Positions 8,626 through 16,409 are shown, counted from the first letter of the stretch. The stretch is 56,355 nucleotides of DNA from Azomonas tarimensis (GCF_042648805.1 NZ_JBHRXZ010000026.1:1-56355), one strand, 5' to 3'. Translations and numbers: made by a program. The notes: generated by a model from the sequence alone, not told the origin.

Positions 8626-9233
8626 CAGAATTCGATTCCCTTCTGCGCTTTCACCCCCGCCTTGAAGGCGTGCTTGACCAGGGCCATTTCGGTGACGGTA
8701 TCCGCCGCCTCGATCAACCCGGGTGGGGCGCCGCGGCCGGTGACCACCACATGCTGGTGCAGCGGTCGGCTCTCCAGGTCGGCGAGCACCTCGTCCAGCT
8801 GCAGGTAGCCGTGCTTGAGTGCGATGTTCAGCTCGTCGAGCACCACCAGACCGATGTCGTCCCGCTGCAGCAGACCCCGGGCCACTGTCCAGGCCTCGCC
8901 GGCCTTGGCGATGTCGCGCTGGCGATCCTGGGTATCCCAGGTAAAGCCCTCGCCCATCACGTGGTAGCTCACCTCCTCGGGGAAACGCCTGAAGAAGGCT
9001 TCTTCGCCCGTGGTCGCGGCGCCCTTGATGAACTGCACCACGCCCACCTTCATGCCGTGCCCCAGCGCGCGGGCGACCATGCCGAAGGCAGAACTGCTCT
9101 TGCCCTTGCCATTACCCGTGTGCACCAGCAGCAGACCGTATTCATCCCTGGCCTGGGCGATCTTCTCGTCCATCACGGCCTTTTTTCGCTGCATGCGCGC
9201 CCGGTGCCGCGCATCACGTTCGGTCTCGCTCAC
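8625..9233 (-). CDS. cobO: Cob(I)yrinic acid a,c-diamide adenosyltransferase
   Basis: The 202-aa CobO/BtuR/CobA-type enzyme adds the 5'-deoxyadenosyl ligand to the cobalt. The Walker A motif GNGKGKSS is at residues 40-47, and VVLDELNIALKHGYL is the second signature. The start is GTG at 9233, overlapping the btuM stop as GTGA. Length is normal. In the operon it acts on de novo intermediates and on corrinoids brought in by BtuB/BtuM. Confidence 0.95.
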   Translation of the reverse strand: MSETERDARHRARMQRKKAVMDEKIAQARDEYGLLLVHTGNGKGKSSSAFGMVARALGHGMKVGVVQFIKGAATTGEEAFFRRFPEEVSYHVMGEGFTWDTQDRQRDIAKAGEAWTVARGLLQRDDIGLVVLDELNIALKHGYLQLDEVLADLESRPLHQHVVVTGRGAPPGLIEAADTVTEMALVKHAFKAGVKAQKGIEF

Positions 9234-9799
9234 GCGCGCGCGTCCTGGCGCAGCAGCGCTGCGGCATGGAGGCCAGCATAGAGCACCGCCGCGATCCCGA
9301 CATAGAGCATCAGGTTGCCCAGGTGGCTCGGGTAATAGGTGGCGATGCGCTCGCCGAGCTGGCTCAGGCTCGGGTCTGGGTAACGGCCCGAGAGGTACAG
9401 GTAGCCGCCGCCCGAGAACAGGTAGCAGACAAAGGCGCTGGAGGCCGCGCTACCGGCCAGTCCGGCCAGGCTCGCCGGGTGCTCGAAATGCAGCTGGCTG
9501 TACAGGCGCCCGCCTAGCCAGAGCGAGCCGTAGGCGGGAATGAGCATCCAGTAGGCTGGCGACATGCAGTAACCCCCCACGCCCTGCCAGCCGACCGCGA
9601 TGAAATCCAGGACCGAGGCCAGCAGAAACAGCGCCGGGAAGGCCCAGCGGGGTTGCAGCAGGACCCCGGCGAGGAAGAACACTGCCCAGGACGCGCTCGG
9701 CAGGTTGACCGCGTCGAAATGGCTGCCGCGAGTCATGGCCATCAGGATGGCGAGCGCCAGGCCGATGTAGAGCTGGGAGCGGGCGGACAGGTTCAACAT
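9230..9799 (-). CDS. btuM: BtuM-like solitary cobalamin transporter (predicted)
   Basis: The 189-aa protein has about six hydrophobic helices and no ATPase partner. Its place between the outer-membrane B12 receptor gene and the adenosyltransferase gene fits inner-membrane B12 uptake. I match it to BtuM, a solitary ECF-type S component described from Thiobacillus denitrificans. Residues I recall as important there (His28, Asp67, Cys80, Tyr85, Arg153) have counterparts here at His27, Asp65, Cys78, Tyr83 and Arg151, with near-constant offset. This comparison is from memory, not an alignment. The ATG at 9799 has an AGGAG about 7 bases upstream; an upstream extension would run into btuB. Its stop overlaps the cobO GTG. 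A generic B12-linked membrane protein is the alternative. Confidence 0.75.
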   Translation of the reverse strand: MLNLSARSQLYIGLALAILMAMTRGSHFDAVNLPSASWAVFFLAGVLLQPRWAFPALFLLASVLDFIAVGWQGVGGYCMSPAYWMLIPAYGSLWLGGRLYSQLHFEHPASLAGLAGSAASSAFVCYLFSGGGYLYLSGRYPDPSLSQLGERIATYYPSHLGNLMLYVGIAAVLYAGLHAAALLRQDARA

Positions 9800-9839
9800 C
9801 GAAGGTCTCCTAATGTGGGGGCTGATGTGCCCTGTAAGC

Positions 9840-11723
9840 TCACAAGGCTTGGTAGCGGACAGTGAAATACACTGCTCGGCCGGGCTGCTCGAAGAACTGC
9901 GCCGTCTCGTATTCACGGTCGAAGAGGTTGCTCAGGCGCGCCTGCAGGCGCCAGGCCTCATCGATGCGATACTCGCCGCGCAGGTCTACTTGGGCATAGC
10001 CGGGCATGCGGGTGCTGTCCAGGTTGGTGGCGCTATCATATCGCTCGCTGGCGGCGAACAGCGTGGCCCCTACGCCATAGCGGCCAAAAGCGCGGTCCAG
10101 GTCAAGGTTCAGGGTTCGCTCTGCGCGGCGTGCCAGCAGATTCCCGTGGTTTTCCGTGCTGCGGTCCTGAGGGTCGAGCAGGGTCAGCGCGGTCGACATA
10201 TCCCAGCCTAGCAGGCGCGTCTGCAGGGTGCCTTCGATCCCGCGAATGCGGGCGCTGTTGACGTTGCTAGGCATCCAGAAGCCGGTGGCATCGGCAGCCC
10301 AGACGATCAGGTCGTCGATCTGAGTCTCGAACGCGTTGATACCCCAGCCTCCCCAATGCTCACGTCCCTTGAGGCCCAGCTCGTAGGTTGCCGACTCTTC
10401 CGGGCCGACCCCGGGGTTGCCGGCAGTCCAGGCGGTGGCAGGTGCGTAAAGATCATTGAAGGTCGGCGCGCGGAACGCAGTGCCGTAGGACGCTGTGAGC
10501 AGCAGCGTATCGGTCAGCGCGTAGCTCCAGCCCAGATTGCCAGTGTCGTGGTTGCCGAACTGCTCGTTGTCGTCGCGGCGCAGCGAGGCGAGCAGGCCGT
10601 GCCGGCCCCGCTCGGCCTGATACTGCAGGTAGTAACCGGTGTTGCCCCGGGAGGTCTCTGCATAGTTGTCGCTGACGTCGATGCGGTCGTTCTGGTAGTC
10701 GACGCCGAGGCTCAGCAGCTGTCCTTGGGCAAGCTGCACGTCGTTCTGCCAGCTGAAGGTGTCCCGCTTGGTGTCGAAGCGGGAGAAGAAGGCGGAATCC
10801 TGAAAGTTGTCCGAGCGGTCTTCGCTGTGCCCGGCCTGCAGGGTCACCTGCCAGGGCTCCAGCGGGCTAAAGCGGGCACGACCACCGATCACTTGGCCGC
10901 TGCCCTCGCTGTAGGCGTTGCGGCCAGTTGCGCCGGTGCGACTGCGGACGTCCAGCTCGCTGTTGTACTCCACGTGCAACAGGCTGCCGTCGATTAACAG
11001 CCCATTGGCGAAGTGATAGCCCCCGCGCAGAGCGACCGAGTGCTCGCGGTAGCCATCGGCGTCAGGCTCATGAGCGTTGGGTGAGGTTGGATTGAGACGC
11101 CTGACGTTGATGCCATCGGTGCTCTCGGTGGTCGCGCTAGCATTGAACCAGGCGGCTTCGCTGCCGCCGGATACGCCGGCACTGGCATGGGCGCTGGAGC
11201 GGCTACCGGCACCAATCGAGAGATGCGGTTTGACCCCTTGCTCGGCACCCTGGCGGGTAAAGATCTGGATCACCCCACCAACCGCCTGGGAGCCGTACAG
11301 ACTGGAACGTGGGCCACGAACGACCTCGATTCGCTCGATCTGCTCAACAGGCAGGTGTTGCAGGGCAGGCGCACCGGTCGTCGCCGAGCCCTGGGGAATA
11401 CCGTCGACCAGCAGCAGGACGTGCTGGTTGCTGGTGCCGCGCAGCATCAGCGAGGTGTTCTTGCCGCGACCGCCGTTGCTGGTCAGCTGGACGCCCGGCA
11501 GACGGCGCAGCAGGTCGGGCACCGAAGCGGGTTGCAGGCGCTCGATGTCGGCACGCTGCAGGACACTGGTGGCGGCAACGGTGGGCCCGACCGCCGGCGC
11601 ACGGGTGGCAGTGACCACCTGCTCGTCCAGGTGAAGCGGGGTGTGACCGCTCTGGGCGGCAGAAAAGGAGGCATAGCCGAGCAGCAACAGGGCTGCCGGC
11701 CCGTGAACAGGCTTGCGAATCAT
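9840..11723 (-). CDS. btuB: TonB-dependent vitamin B12 outer-membrane receptor
   Basis: The 627-aa protein has an N-terminal signal peptide ending near SAAQS, a TonB box EQVVTATRAP, a plug domain (DLLRRLPGVQL, LLLVDGIPQG, IERIEVVRGPRSSLYGSQAVGGVI) and a long beta-barrel. The barrel ends VYFTVRYQAL, with a terminal Leu where an aromatic is usual. The length is that of the BtuB family. It is the first gene of the operon, with an SD GGAG five bases before the ATG. The cobalamin riboswitch in its leader fixes the ligand as a corrinoid. It is followed after 40 bases by btuM. Confidence 0.95.
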   Translation of the reverse strand: MIRKPVHGPAALLLLGYASFSAAQSGHTPLHLDEQVVTATRAPAVGPTVAATSVLQRADIERLQPASVPDLLRRLPGVQLTSNGGRGKNTSLMLRGTSNQHVLLLVDGIPQGSATTGAPALQHLPVEQIERIEVVRGPRSSLYGSQAVGGVIQIFTRQGAEQGVKPHLSIGAGSRSSAHASAGVSGGSEAAWFNASATTESTDGINVRRLNPTSPNAHEPDADGYREHSVALRGGYHFANGLLIDGSLLHVEYNSELDVRSRTGATGRNAYSEGSGQVIGGRARFSPLEPWQVTLQAGHSEDRSDNFQDSAFFSRFDTKRDTFSWQNDVQLAQGQLLSLGVDYQNDRIDVSDNYAETSRGNTGYYLQYQAERGRHGLLASLRRDDNEQFGNHDTGNLGWSYALTDTLLLTASYGTAFRAPTFNDLYAPATAWTAGNPGVGPEESATYELGLKGREHWGGWGINAFETQIDDLIVWAADATGFWMPSNVNSARIRGIEGTLQTRLLGWDMSTALTLLDPQDRSTENHGNLLARRAERTLNLDLDRAFGRYGVGATLFAASERYDSATNLDSTRMPGYAQVDLRGEYRIDEAWRLQARLSNLFDREYETAQFFEQPGRAVYFTVRYQAL

Positions 11724-11804
11724 GGGGTCTCCGTCGTGCCCACCGCACGATCTGATCGGATGAACGCAGTCCGTTCAGCGGGGCTTACCCGCTCGATACT
11801 GCGG

Positions 11805-11992
11805 CTGATGCAGCAGGCCGGTCTCCGGGCTCACGAGCGGAACCAGAGGTTCCCGAAACCGCACCTTCCCATGCCTTGGCACAGTGGTTGTCGCGGATCT
11901 CGACTCGTCTACCGTTGCGGGGGCAGCGCCGGACTGGTTTCAGATGAAACGCACCGGCTTCCCTGTTTCACCCCTTGCGGGGCACCTGAAGC
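11805..11992 (-). promoter_or_regulatory. Cobalamin riboswitch (B12 element)
   Basis: On the minus strand the leader carries the conserved blocks of the cobalamin aptamer in order: GGGAAGCCGGTG (near 11953-11964), GCTGCCCCCGCAACGGTA, an ACCACTG block, and the B12 box AGCCCGGAGACCGGCCTGC (11813-11831). Between the box and btuB three perfect hairpins occur (11777-11793, 11761-11777, 11734-11750). The last abuts the btuB SD. No T-tract follows them, so control of translation is more likely than termination. B12 binding should repress btuB and, through coupling, the whole operon. Confidence 0.95.
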
Positions 11993-12001
11993 AAGGGCGG
12001 G

Positions 12002-12030
12002 AGAGTAGTGGCAGATGACAGCAGGGTCAA
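12002..12030 (-). promoter_or_regulatory. Candidate sigma-70 promoter of the btuB-cob operon
   Basis: On the minus strand TTGACC (12030-12025) is followed after exactly 17 bases by TACTCT (12007-12002). This puts the transcript start near 11995, just before the first riboswitch block. The -35 matches 5 of 6; the -10 is weak (3 of 6). Position is the main support. Confidence 0.55.
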
Positions 12031-12040
12031 TTGGCGGGGC

Positions 12041-12072
12041 GCAAAAGAAAAGGGCAGCCGATCGGCTGCCCC
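12041..12072 (-). terminator. Rho-independent terminator of ahpF
   Basis: A 9-bp perfect GC-rich stem (12052-12060 with 12063-12071), drawn here with its two central bases as part of the loop, is followed on the minus strand by a T-rich run (TTTTCTTTTG). It lies 18 bases after the ahpF stop and insulates ahpF from the B12 promoter. Confidence 0.9.
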
Positions 12073-12089
12073 GGTATACGCTCGCAGCC

Positions 12090-13655
12090 TCAGGCCGGAG
12101 CGGAGCTGCGGATCAGGTGGTCGAAGGCGGCCAGCGAGGCCTTGGCACCTTCGCCCACGGCGATCACGATCTGCTTGTACGGCACCGTGGTCACGTCGCC
12201 TGCCGCAAACACTCCCGGCAGGGAGGTCTGGCCGCGGTCGTCGACGACGATCTCGCCGCGGTCGGTCAGTTCGACGCTGCCCTTCAGCCAGTCGGTGTTG
12301 GGGATCAGGCCGATCTGCACGAAGATGCCTTCGAGTTCCAGGGTGTGGAAATCGCTGGAGCTGCGATCCTTATAGACCAGGCCGGTCACCTTCTTGCCGT
12401 CACCCTTCACCTCGCTGGTCAGCGCGTTGGTGATCACCGTCACGTTGGGCAGGCTGTAGAGCTTGCGTTGCAGGACGGCATCGGCGCGCAGCGAACTGTT
12501 GTACTCGATGAGCGTGACTTCGGCGACGATCCCGGCCAGGTCGATGGCCGCTTCGACACCCGAATTGCCGCCACCGATGACCGCCACGCGCTTGCCCTTG
12601 AACAGCGGGCCGTCGCAGTGCGGGCAGTAGGCCACGCCGCGGGTGCGATACTCGGCTTCGCCCGGCACGTTCATTTCGCGCCAGCGGGCACCGGTGGCAA
12701 GGATCAGGGTCTTGGACTTGAGCACGGCGCCGGAGGCGAAATGCACTTCGTTGAGACCGCCGTCCTGACTGGCCGGCACGAGCTTGACCGCACGCTGCAG
12801 GTTCATGATGTCGACATCATAGTGGCGCACATGCTGTTCCAGCGCGCTGGCCAGCTTGGGCCCCTCGGTCTCGGTGACCGAAATGAAGTTCTCGATGCCA
12901 AGGGTGTCCAGCACCTGTCCGCCGAAGCGCTCGGCGACAACGCCGGTACGAATGCCCTTGCGCGCCGCGTAGATCGCTGCGGACGCACCAGCCGGACCAC
13001 CGCCTACCACCAGCATGTCGAAGGCTTCCTTGGTGTTGAGCTTTTCGGCTTCGCGGGCAGAGGCGCCGGTGTCCAGCTTGGCGATGATCTCCTCCAGGCC
13101 CATGCGACCCTGGCCGAATACTTCGCCGTTGAGGTAGATGCTCGGAACAGCCATCACCTGGCGCTTTTCCACCTCGTCCTGGAACAGCGCCCCGTCGATG
13201 GCCACATGGCTGACGTTCGGGTTCAGCACTGCCATCAGATTCAGTGCCTGGATCACGTCGGGGCAGTTCTGGCACGACAGCGAGAAGTAGGTCTCGAAGT
13301 GGTATTCACCCGACAAGCCGCGGATCTGCTCGATCACTTCTGCCGTGGCCTTGGATGGGTAACCGCCCACCTGCAGCAGTGCCAGGACCAGAGAGGTGAA
13401 CTCATGGCCCATGGGCAGGCCGGCAAAGCGCAGGGTGATGTCCTGGCCCGGGCTGCTCAGAGTGAATGACGGCTTGCGCGCATCGTCACCGCTGGTGTCG
13501 AGGCTGATCTGGCCGGACAGGCTGTTGATGTCATTGAGCAGGCCGAGCATTTCCTCGGACTTGGGGCCATCGTCGAGCGACGCCACGATCTCGATCGGGC
13601 GGGTAACTTTCTCCAGGTAGGCCTTGAGTTGAGCTTTGAGATTCGCGTCCAGCAT
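12090..13655 (-). CDS. ahpF: Alkyl hydroperoxide reductase subunit F
   Basis: The 521-aa FAD protein passes electrons from NADH to the peroxiredoxin AhpC. It has an N-terminal double-thioredoxin domain with CQNC near residues 129-132, a GGGPAGASAAIYAARKG FAD motif near 215, the redox pair CPHC and the NADH motif GGGNSGVEAA. Length is typical of AhpF rather than thioredoxin reductase. ahpC, usually directly upstream, is missing here, so the partner must be encoded elsewhere. The upstream region has an OxyR-like site, and an own terminator follows the stop. Confidence 0.96.
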   Translation of the reverse strand: MLDANLKAQLKAYLEKVTRPIEIVASLDDGPKSEEMLGLLNDINSLSGQISLDTSGDDARKPSFTLSSPGQDITLRFAGLPMGHEFTSLVLALLQVGGYPSKATAEVIEQIRGLSGEYHFETYFSLSCQNCPDVIQALNLMAVLNPNVSHVAIDGALFQDEVEKRQVMAVPSIYLNGEVFGQGRMGLEEIIAKLDTGASAREAEKLNTKEAFDMLVVGGGPAGASAAIYAARKGIRTGVVAERFGGQVLDTLGIENFISVTETEGPKLASALEQHVRHYDVDIMNLQRAVKLVPASQDGGLNEVHFASGAVLKSKTLILATGARWREMNVPGEAEYRTRGVAYCPHCDGPLFKGKRVAVIGGGNSGVEAAIDLAGIVAEVTLIEYNSSLRADAVLQRKLYSLPNVTVITNALTSEVKGDGKKVTGLVYKDRSSSDFHTLELEGIFVQIGLIPNTDWLKGSVELTDRGEIVVDDRGQTSLPGVFAAGDVTTVPYKQIVIAVGEGAKASLAAFDHLIRSSAPA

Positions 13656-13748
13656 GTCGGATACCCTCTAGTCGTTCACGCCCTGGCGGGCAGCTGTAGG
13701 TGAAAACTTGATGGAGGTAACCTTAAGGTAAGTGCCCGTCATCTCTAA

Positions 13749-13785
13749 ATTGAATAAACCATTGAGAGCGATTGGATTTACCTAT
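13749..13785 (-). promoter_or_regulatory. Candidate OxyR operator upstream of ahpF
   Basis: On the minus strand four tetranucleotides ATAG, CAAT, AATG and CAAT are each separated by exactly seven bases. The OxyR consensus is ATAG-N7-CTAT-N7-ATAG-N7-CTAT; 12 of 16 specified bases match and the spacing is exact. It ends about 93 bases before the ahpF start. The downstream -10 is not obvious. The motif is from memory of the OxyR literature. Confidence 0.55.
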
Positions 13786-13833
13786 GTTTTCTGCGGATAC
13801 GTGCGGAAGGGGTGCAGGAATGAAGGGTGAGGC

Positions 13834-13856
13834 GGGGAGTGGGGGGTGGGGAGGGG
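13834..13856 (+). other. Canonical G-quadruplex motif
   Basis: Four G-runs of at least four (13834-13837, 13841-13846, 13848-13851, 13853-13856) are separated by loops of 3, 1 and 1 bases on the plus strand, a strong four-tetrad motif. The last run is also the 5' arm of a 7-bp GC hairpin (13853-13859 with 13864-13870) that may end the glsB transcript. The G-rich strand is the template for the minus-strand genes. Confidence 0.7.
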
Positions 13857-13878
13857 CCGCGAACGGCCCCGTGTGCCG

Positions 13879-14130
13879 CTAGTGCTTGCGACCGGTCACC
13901 ATGCCGTAGATCACTAGCAGGACGATGGCACCAATGACTGCGCCGATGAATCCTGCCGCTTCGCCCGCCTGGTAGATGCCCAGCGCCTGGCCGCCATAGG
14001 TGGCCAGCAGCGAGCCGCCGATACCCAGCAGGATGGTCATGATCCAGCCCATGCTGTCGTTGCCGGGTTTCAGGAAGCGCGCGATGAGGCCTACGATGAG
14101 GCCGATGATGATGGTTCCAATGATGCCCAT
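13879..14130 (-). CDS. GlsB/YeaQ/YmgE-family stress-response membrane protein
   Basis: The 83-aa very hydrophobic protein has about three membrane segments and the family pattern IIGLIVGLIARFLKPG near the N-terminus and GGFLA-like glycines in GIGGSLLATYGGQ. The family (transglycosylase-associated) is linked to general stress, with no proven biochemical role. Two ATGs are in frame; I choose 14130 because AGGAGG lies 7 bases before it but only 1 base before the ATG at 14136. It is a single gene between purK and ahpF. Confidence 0.9.
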   Translation of the reverse strand: MGIIGTIIIGLIVGLIARFLKPGNDSMGWIMTILLGIGGSLLATYGGQALGIYQAGEAAGFIGAVIGAIVLLVIYGMVTGRKH

Positions 14131-14235
14131 GGGCATTCCTCCTCAGTGGCTTAAGGCAAGTGCGTCACGTACCTGTGGACCGGGAGGATGTCCGGCAGTT
14201 CGCGATTTCTGGCGAACGGCCAGGCGCGAGCGGCG

Positions 14236-15321
14236 CTAGGACTGGCCTTGCAGGGCCTGGACAGCAGCGATCTGGCGCTCCAGGCCGGCACGATCAGCGC
14301 AGCGCAGGGTGGCGTGGCCGACCTTGCGGCCGACCTTGAAAGCCTTGCCGTAGTGGTGCAGGTGACATTCATCCAGCCCCAGCACCTCGACTACCGGCGG
14401 CACCTCACCGATGAAATTGAGCATGGCGCTTTCGCCGAGCTTGGCGGTGGAGCCGAGCGGCAAGCCGGCTACTGCGCGCAGGTGGTTCTCGAATTGGCTG
14501 CATTCGGCCCCTTCGATGGTCCAGTGCCCGGAATTGTGTACCCGCGGCGCGATCTCGTTGGCCTTGAGTCCACCCTCGACCTCGAAGAACTCGAAGGCCA
14601 GCACGCCAACGTAGTCCAGTCGCTCCAGCACCCGGCCGACATAATCCTCGGCCAGCGCCTGCAACGGATGGTCGGCGCTGACTACCGAGAGGCGCAGGAT
14701 GCCCGCTTCGTGGGTGTTGTGCACCAGCGGGTAGAAGCGGGTCTCGCCGTCGCGCCCGCGCACCGCCACCAGCGACACCTCGCCGCTGAACGGCACGAAG
14801 CCTTCGAGCAGGCAGGGCACGCTGCCAAGCTCGGCAAAGGCGTCGACGACATCCGCCGGGTCGCGAAGCACCTTCTGGCCCTTGCCGTCGTAGCCCAGGG
14901 TGCGTGTCTTGAGTACGGCCGGCAAGCCGATCTCGGCCACCGCGCGGTCGAGGTCGGACTGCGAGAGAATGTCGGCGAAGGCTGGCGTCGGGATGCCCAG
15001 TTCGCGGAACAGCGACTTCTCGAGGAGTCGGTCGCGGGCAATGCGCAGCGAGTCGGCCGACGGATAGACCGGGACGAACTGGGACAGAAAGGCCACGGTC
15101 TCGGCGGGCACGCTCTCGAACTCGAAGGTCACCAGATCGACTTCATCGGCCAGCTGGCGCAGGTGATCCTGATCGCCATAATCGGCACGGATGTGCTCGC
15201 CAAGCGCGGCGGCGCAGGCATCCGGCGCCGGATCGAGAAAGGCGAAGTTCATGCCCAGCGGGGTACCCGCCAGCGCCAGCATGCGGCCAAGCTGGCCGCC
15301 ACCGATGACACCGATTTTCAT
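14236..15321 (-). CDS. purK: 5-(carboxyamino)imidazole ribonucleotide synthase
   Basis: The 361-aa ATP-grasp enzyme uses ATP and bicarbonate to convert AIR to N5-CAIR in purine synthesis. The N-terminal motif MKIGVIGGGQLGRMLA is diagnostic, and KTRTLGYDGKGQ and NEIAPRVHNSGH are the ATP-grasp and metal-binding blocks. The ATG at 15321 has a GGAG six bases upstream; longer forms extend into purE in another frame. It lies 49 bases after purE in one operon. Confidence 0.96.
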   Translation of the reverse strand: MKIGVIGGGQLGRMLALAGTPLGMNFAFLDPAPDACAAALGEHIRADYGDQDHLRQLADEVDLVTFEFESVPAETVAFLSQFVPVYPSADSLRIARDRLLEKSLFRELGIPTPAFADILSQSDLDRAVAEIGLPAVLKTRTLGYDGKGQKVLRDPADVVDAFAELGSVPCLLEGFVPFSGEVSLVAVRGRDGETRFYPLVHNTHEAGILRLSVVSADHPLQALAEDYVGRVLERLDYVGVLAFEFFEVEGGLKANEIAPRVHNSGHWTIEGAECSQFENHLRAVAGLPLGSTAKLGESAMLNFIGEVPPVVEVLGLDECHLHHYGKAFKVGRKVGHATLRCADRAGLERQIAAVQALQGQS

Positions 15322-15370
15322 GTGGTCTCCATTCGCGCCGTGAGTGTTCCTGCGGCGCGCAGCCGCGATT

Positions 15371-15862
15371 TCAGGGAAGGCGCGGGTCCGGGTTGTCGAG
15401 TACGGTCTGGGTCTGCTGCTCGCGGAATGCCTTGAGCGCGACGTGATAATCCGGGAACTCGTGGCCGAGGATACTTGCCGCCAGCAGGCCGGCATTGATC
15501 GCTCCGGCCTTGCCAATGGCCAGCGTCGCCACCGGAATGCCGGCCGGCATCTGCACGATCGACAGCATCGAGTCGACGCCCGAGAGCATCGAGGACTGCA
15601 CCGGCACGCCCAGCACCGGCAGATGCGTCTTGGCCGCGCACATGCCCGGCAGATGCGCGGCGCCGCCGGCACCGGCGATGATCAGACGCAAGCCGCGTGA
15701 CTCGGCCTGCTCGGCATAACTGAACAGCAGATCCGGCGTCCGGTGCGCCGATACCACAGTGACCTCGTGCGGGATGCCAAGCTTTTCGAGTGTCTCCGCC
15801 GTGTGGCTCATGGTGGGCCAGTCGGATTTGGACCCCATGATCACGCCTACCAATGGGCTCAT
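15371..15862 (-). CDS. purE: 5-(carboxyamino)imidazole ribonucleotide mutase
   Basis: The 163-aa class I PurE moves the carboxyl group of N5-CAIR to give CAIR. MGSKSDWPTM and SAHRTPD are the substrate-binding signatures, and AGAGGAAHLPGM is the conserved core loop. I choose the ATG at 15862, preceded by GAGAGG; an in-frame ATG five codons upstream is a minor alternative. It is transcribed with purK from a promoter near 15970. Confidence 0.96.
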   Translation of the reverse strand: MSPLVGVIMGSKSDWPTMSHTAETLEKLGIPHEVTVVSAHRTPDLLFSYAEQAESRGLRLIIAGAGGAAHLPGMCAAKTHLPVLGVPVQSSMLSGVDSMLSIVQMPAGIPVATLAIGKAGAINAGLLAASILGHEFPDYHVALKAFREQQTQTVLDNPDPRLP

Positions 15863-15905
15863 GCCTGCGCCTCTCATCGCTGCGCCCGGGAGCGCTATAA
15901 ACCGA

Positions 15906-15928
15906 AAGCCACGCAGGACGCGTGGCTT
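15906..15928 (-). other. Perfect hairpin in the purEK leader
   Basis: A 9-bp stem (15906-15914 with 15920-15928) with a five-base loop sits between the predicted promoter and purE. On the minus strand it is followed by TTTCGGTTT, so it could act as an attenuator, a partial terminator or an RNA-stabilising leader structure. Confidence 0.5.
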
Positions 15929-15967
15929 GATGGTGTGCCGGGCCGCCAAGCGGACCGAAAACGCGGG

Positions 15968-15973
15968 ATTATA
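15968..15973 (-). promoter_or_regulatory. -10 element of the purEK promoter
   Basis: The minus strand reads TGCGTATAATCC, a perfect TATAAT box about 105 bases before purE. A GCGACA-like -35 lies 15 bases upstream, slightly close. The transcript start would be near 15960, placing the hairpin at 15906-15928 in the leader. Confidence 0.6.
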
Positions 15974-16082
15974 CGCAAAAGTGCGGTCTGTCGCGCCCTG
16001 GATGATCGCCGGCACTGCCGATCGCGCGCTTTGCACGAAGGTGCGCGATATCCACTGGCGGGGTTGGCGCCGTGTGGAGTGC

Positions 16083-16409
16083 TCAGAAGCGTTCCGAGCG
16101 TAGCACTTCCACGCTGGAGAGATAGCAGACCATGGCGTAATGCGCGTAGTAGCGCGTCTGCAGGTGTTCGGCGATGCGTTCGGCCACCTCGCGGCTGCAG
16201 ATGATCTCGGCGCGGATGTTTCCCTCCGCCTCCCATCCCGCGCTGCGCACTCCACGACTGCCCCGGCCGCGGGCATCCGACAGGGTCCAGCCGGGGGCGC
16301 CCAGGCTTTCCAGGTCGGCCACCAGTTTGCTTTCCAGCACGGCCTCGCAGATCACGGTGAGCAGGGTGCGGTTGTTCGGGTTCATGGACGGATTCCGGGT
16401 TGGGTTCAT
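16083..16409 (-). CDS. sbtB: PII-like signalling protein, SbtB type
   Basis: The 108-aa ferredoxin-like PII-superfamily protein shows the signature GWTLSDARGRGSRGVR (glycine-rich T-loop base) and a second strand ending AHYAMVCYLSSVEVLRSERF. Its ATG overlaps the stop of the bicarbonate transporter gene as ATGA, the arrangement of cyanobacterial sbtA-sbtB. SbtB proteins bind adenine nucleotides and regulate SbtA. The C-terminal CGPxGC redox loop of some cyanobacterial SbtB proteins is absent. An in-frame ATG eight codons in is an alternative, but coupling favours the first. Confidence 0.85.
   Translation of the reverse strand: MNPTRNPSMNPNNRTLLTVICEAVLESKLVADLESLGAPGWTLSDARGRGSRGVRSAGWEAEGNIRAEIICSREVAERIAEHLQTRYYAHYAMVCYLSSVEVLRSERF

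Noticed and set aside
12015..13469. 484-codon plus-strand frame opposite ahpF
   Set aside because: AhpF is certain on the other strand; the frame shows no domain and reflects GC-rich codon bias.
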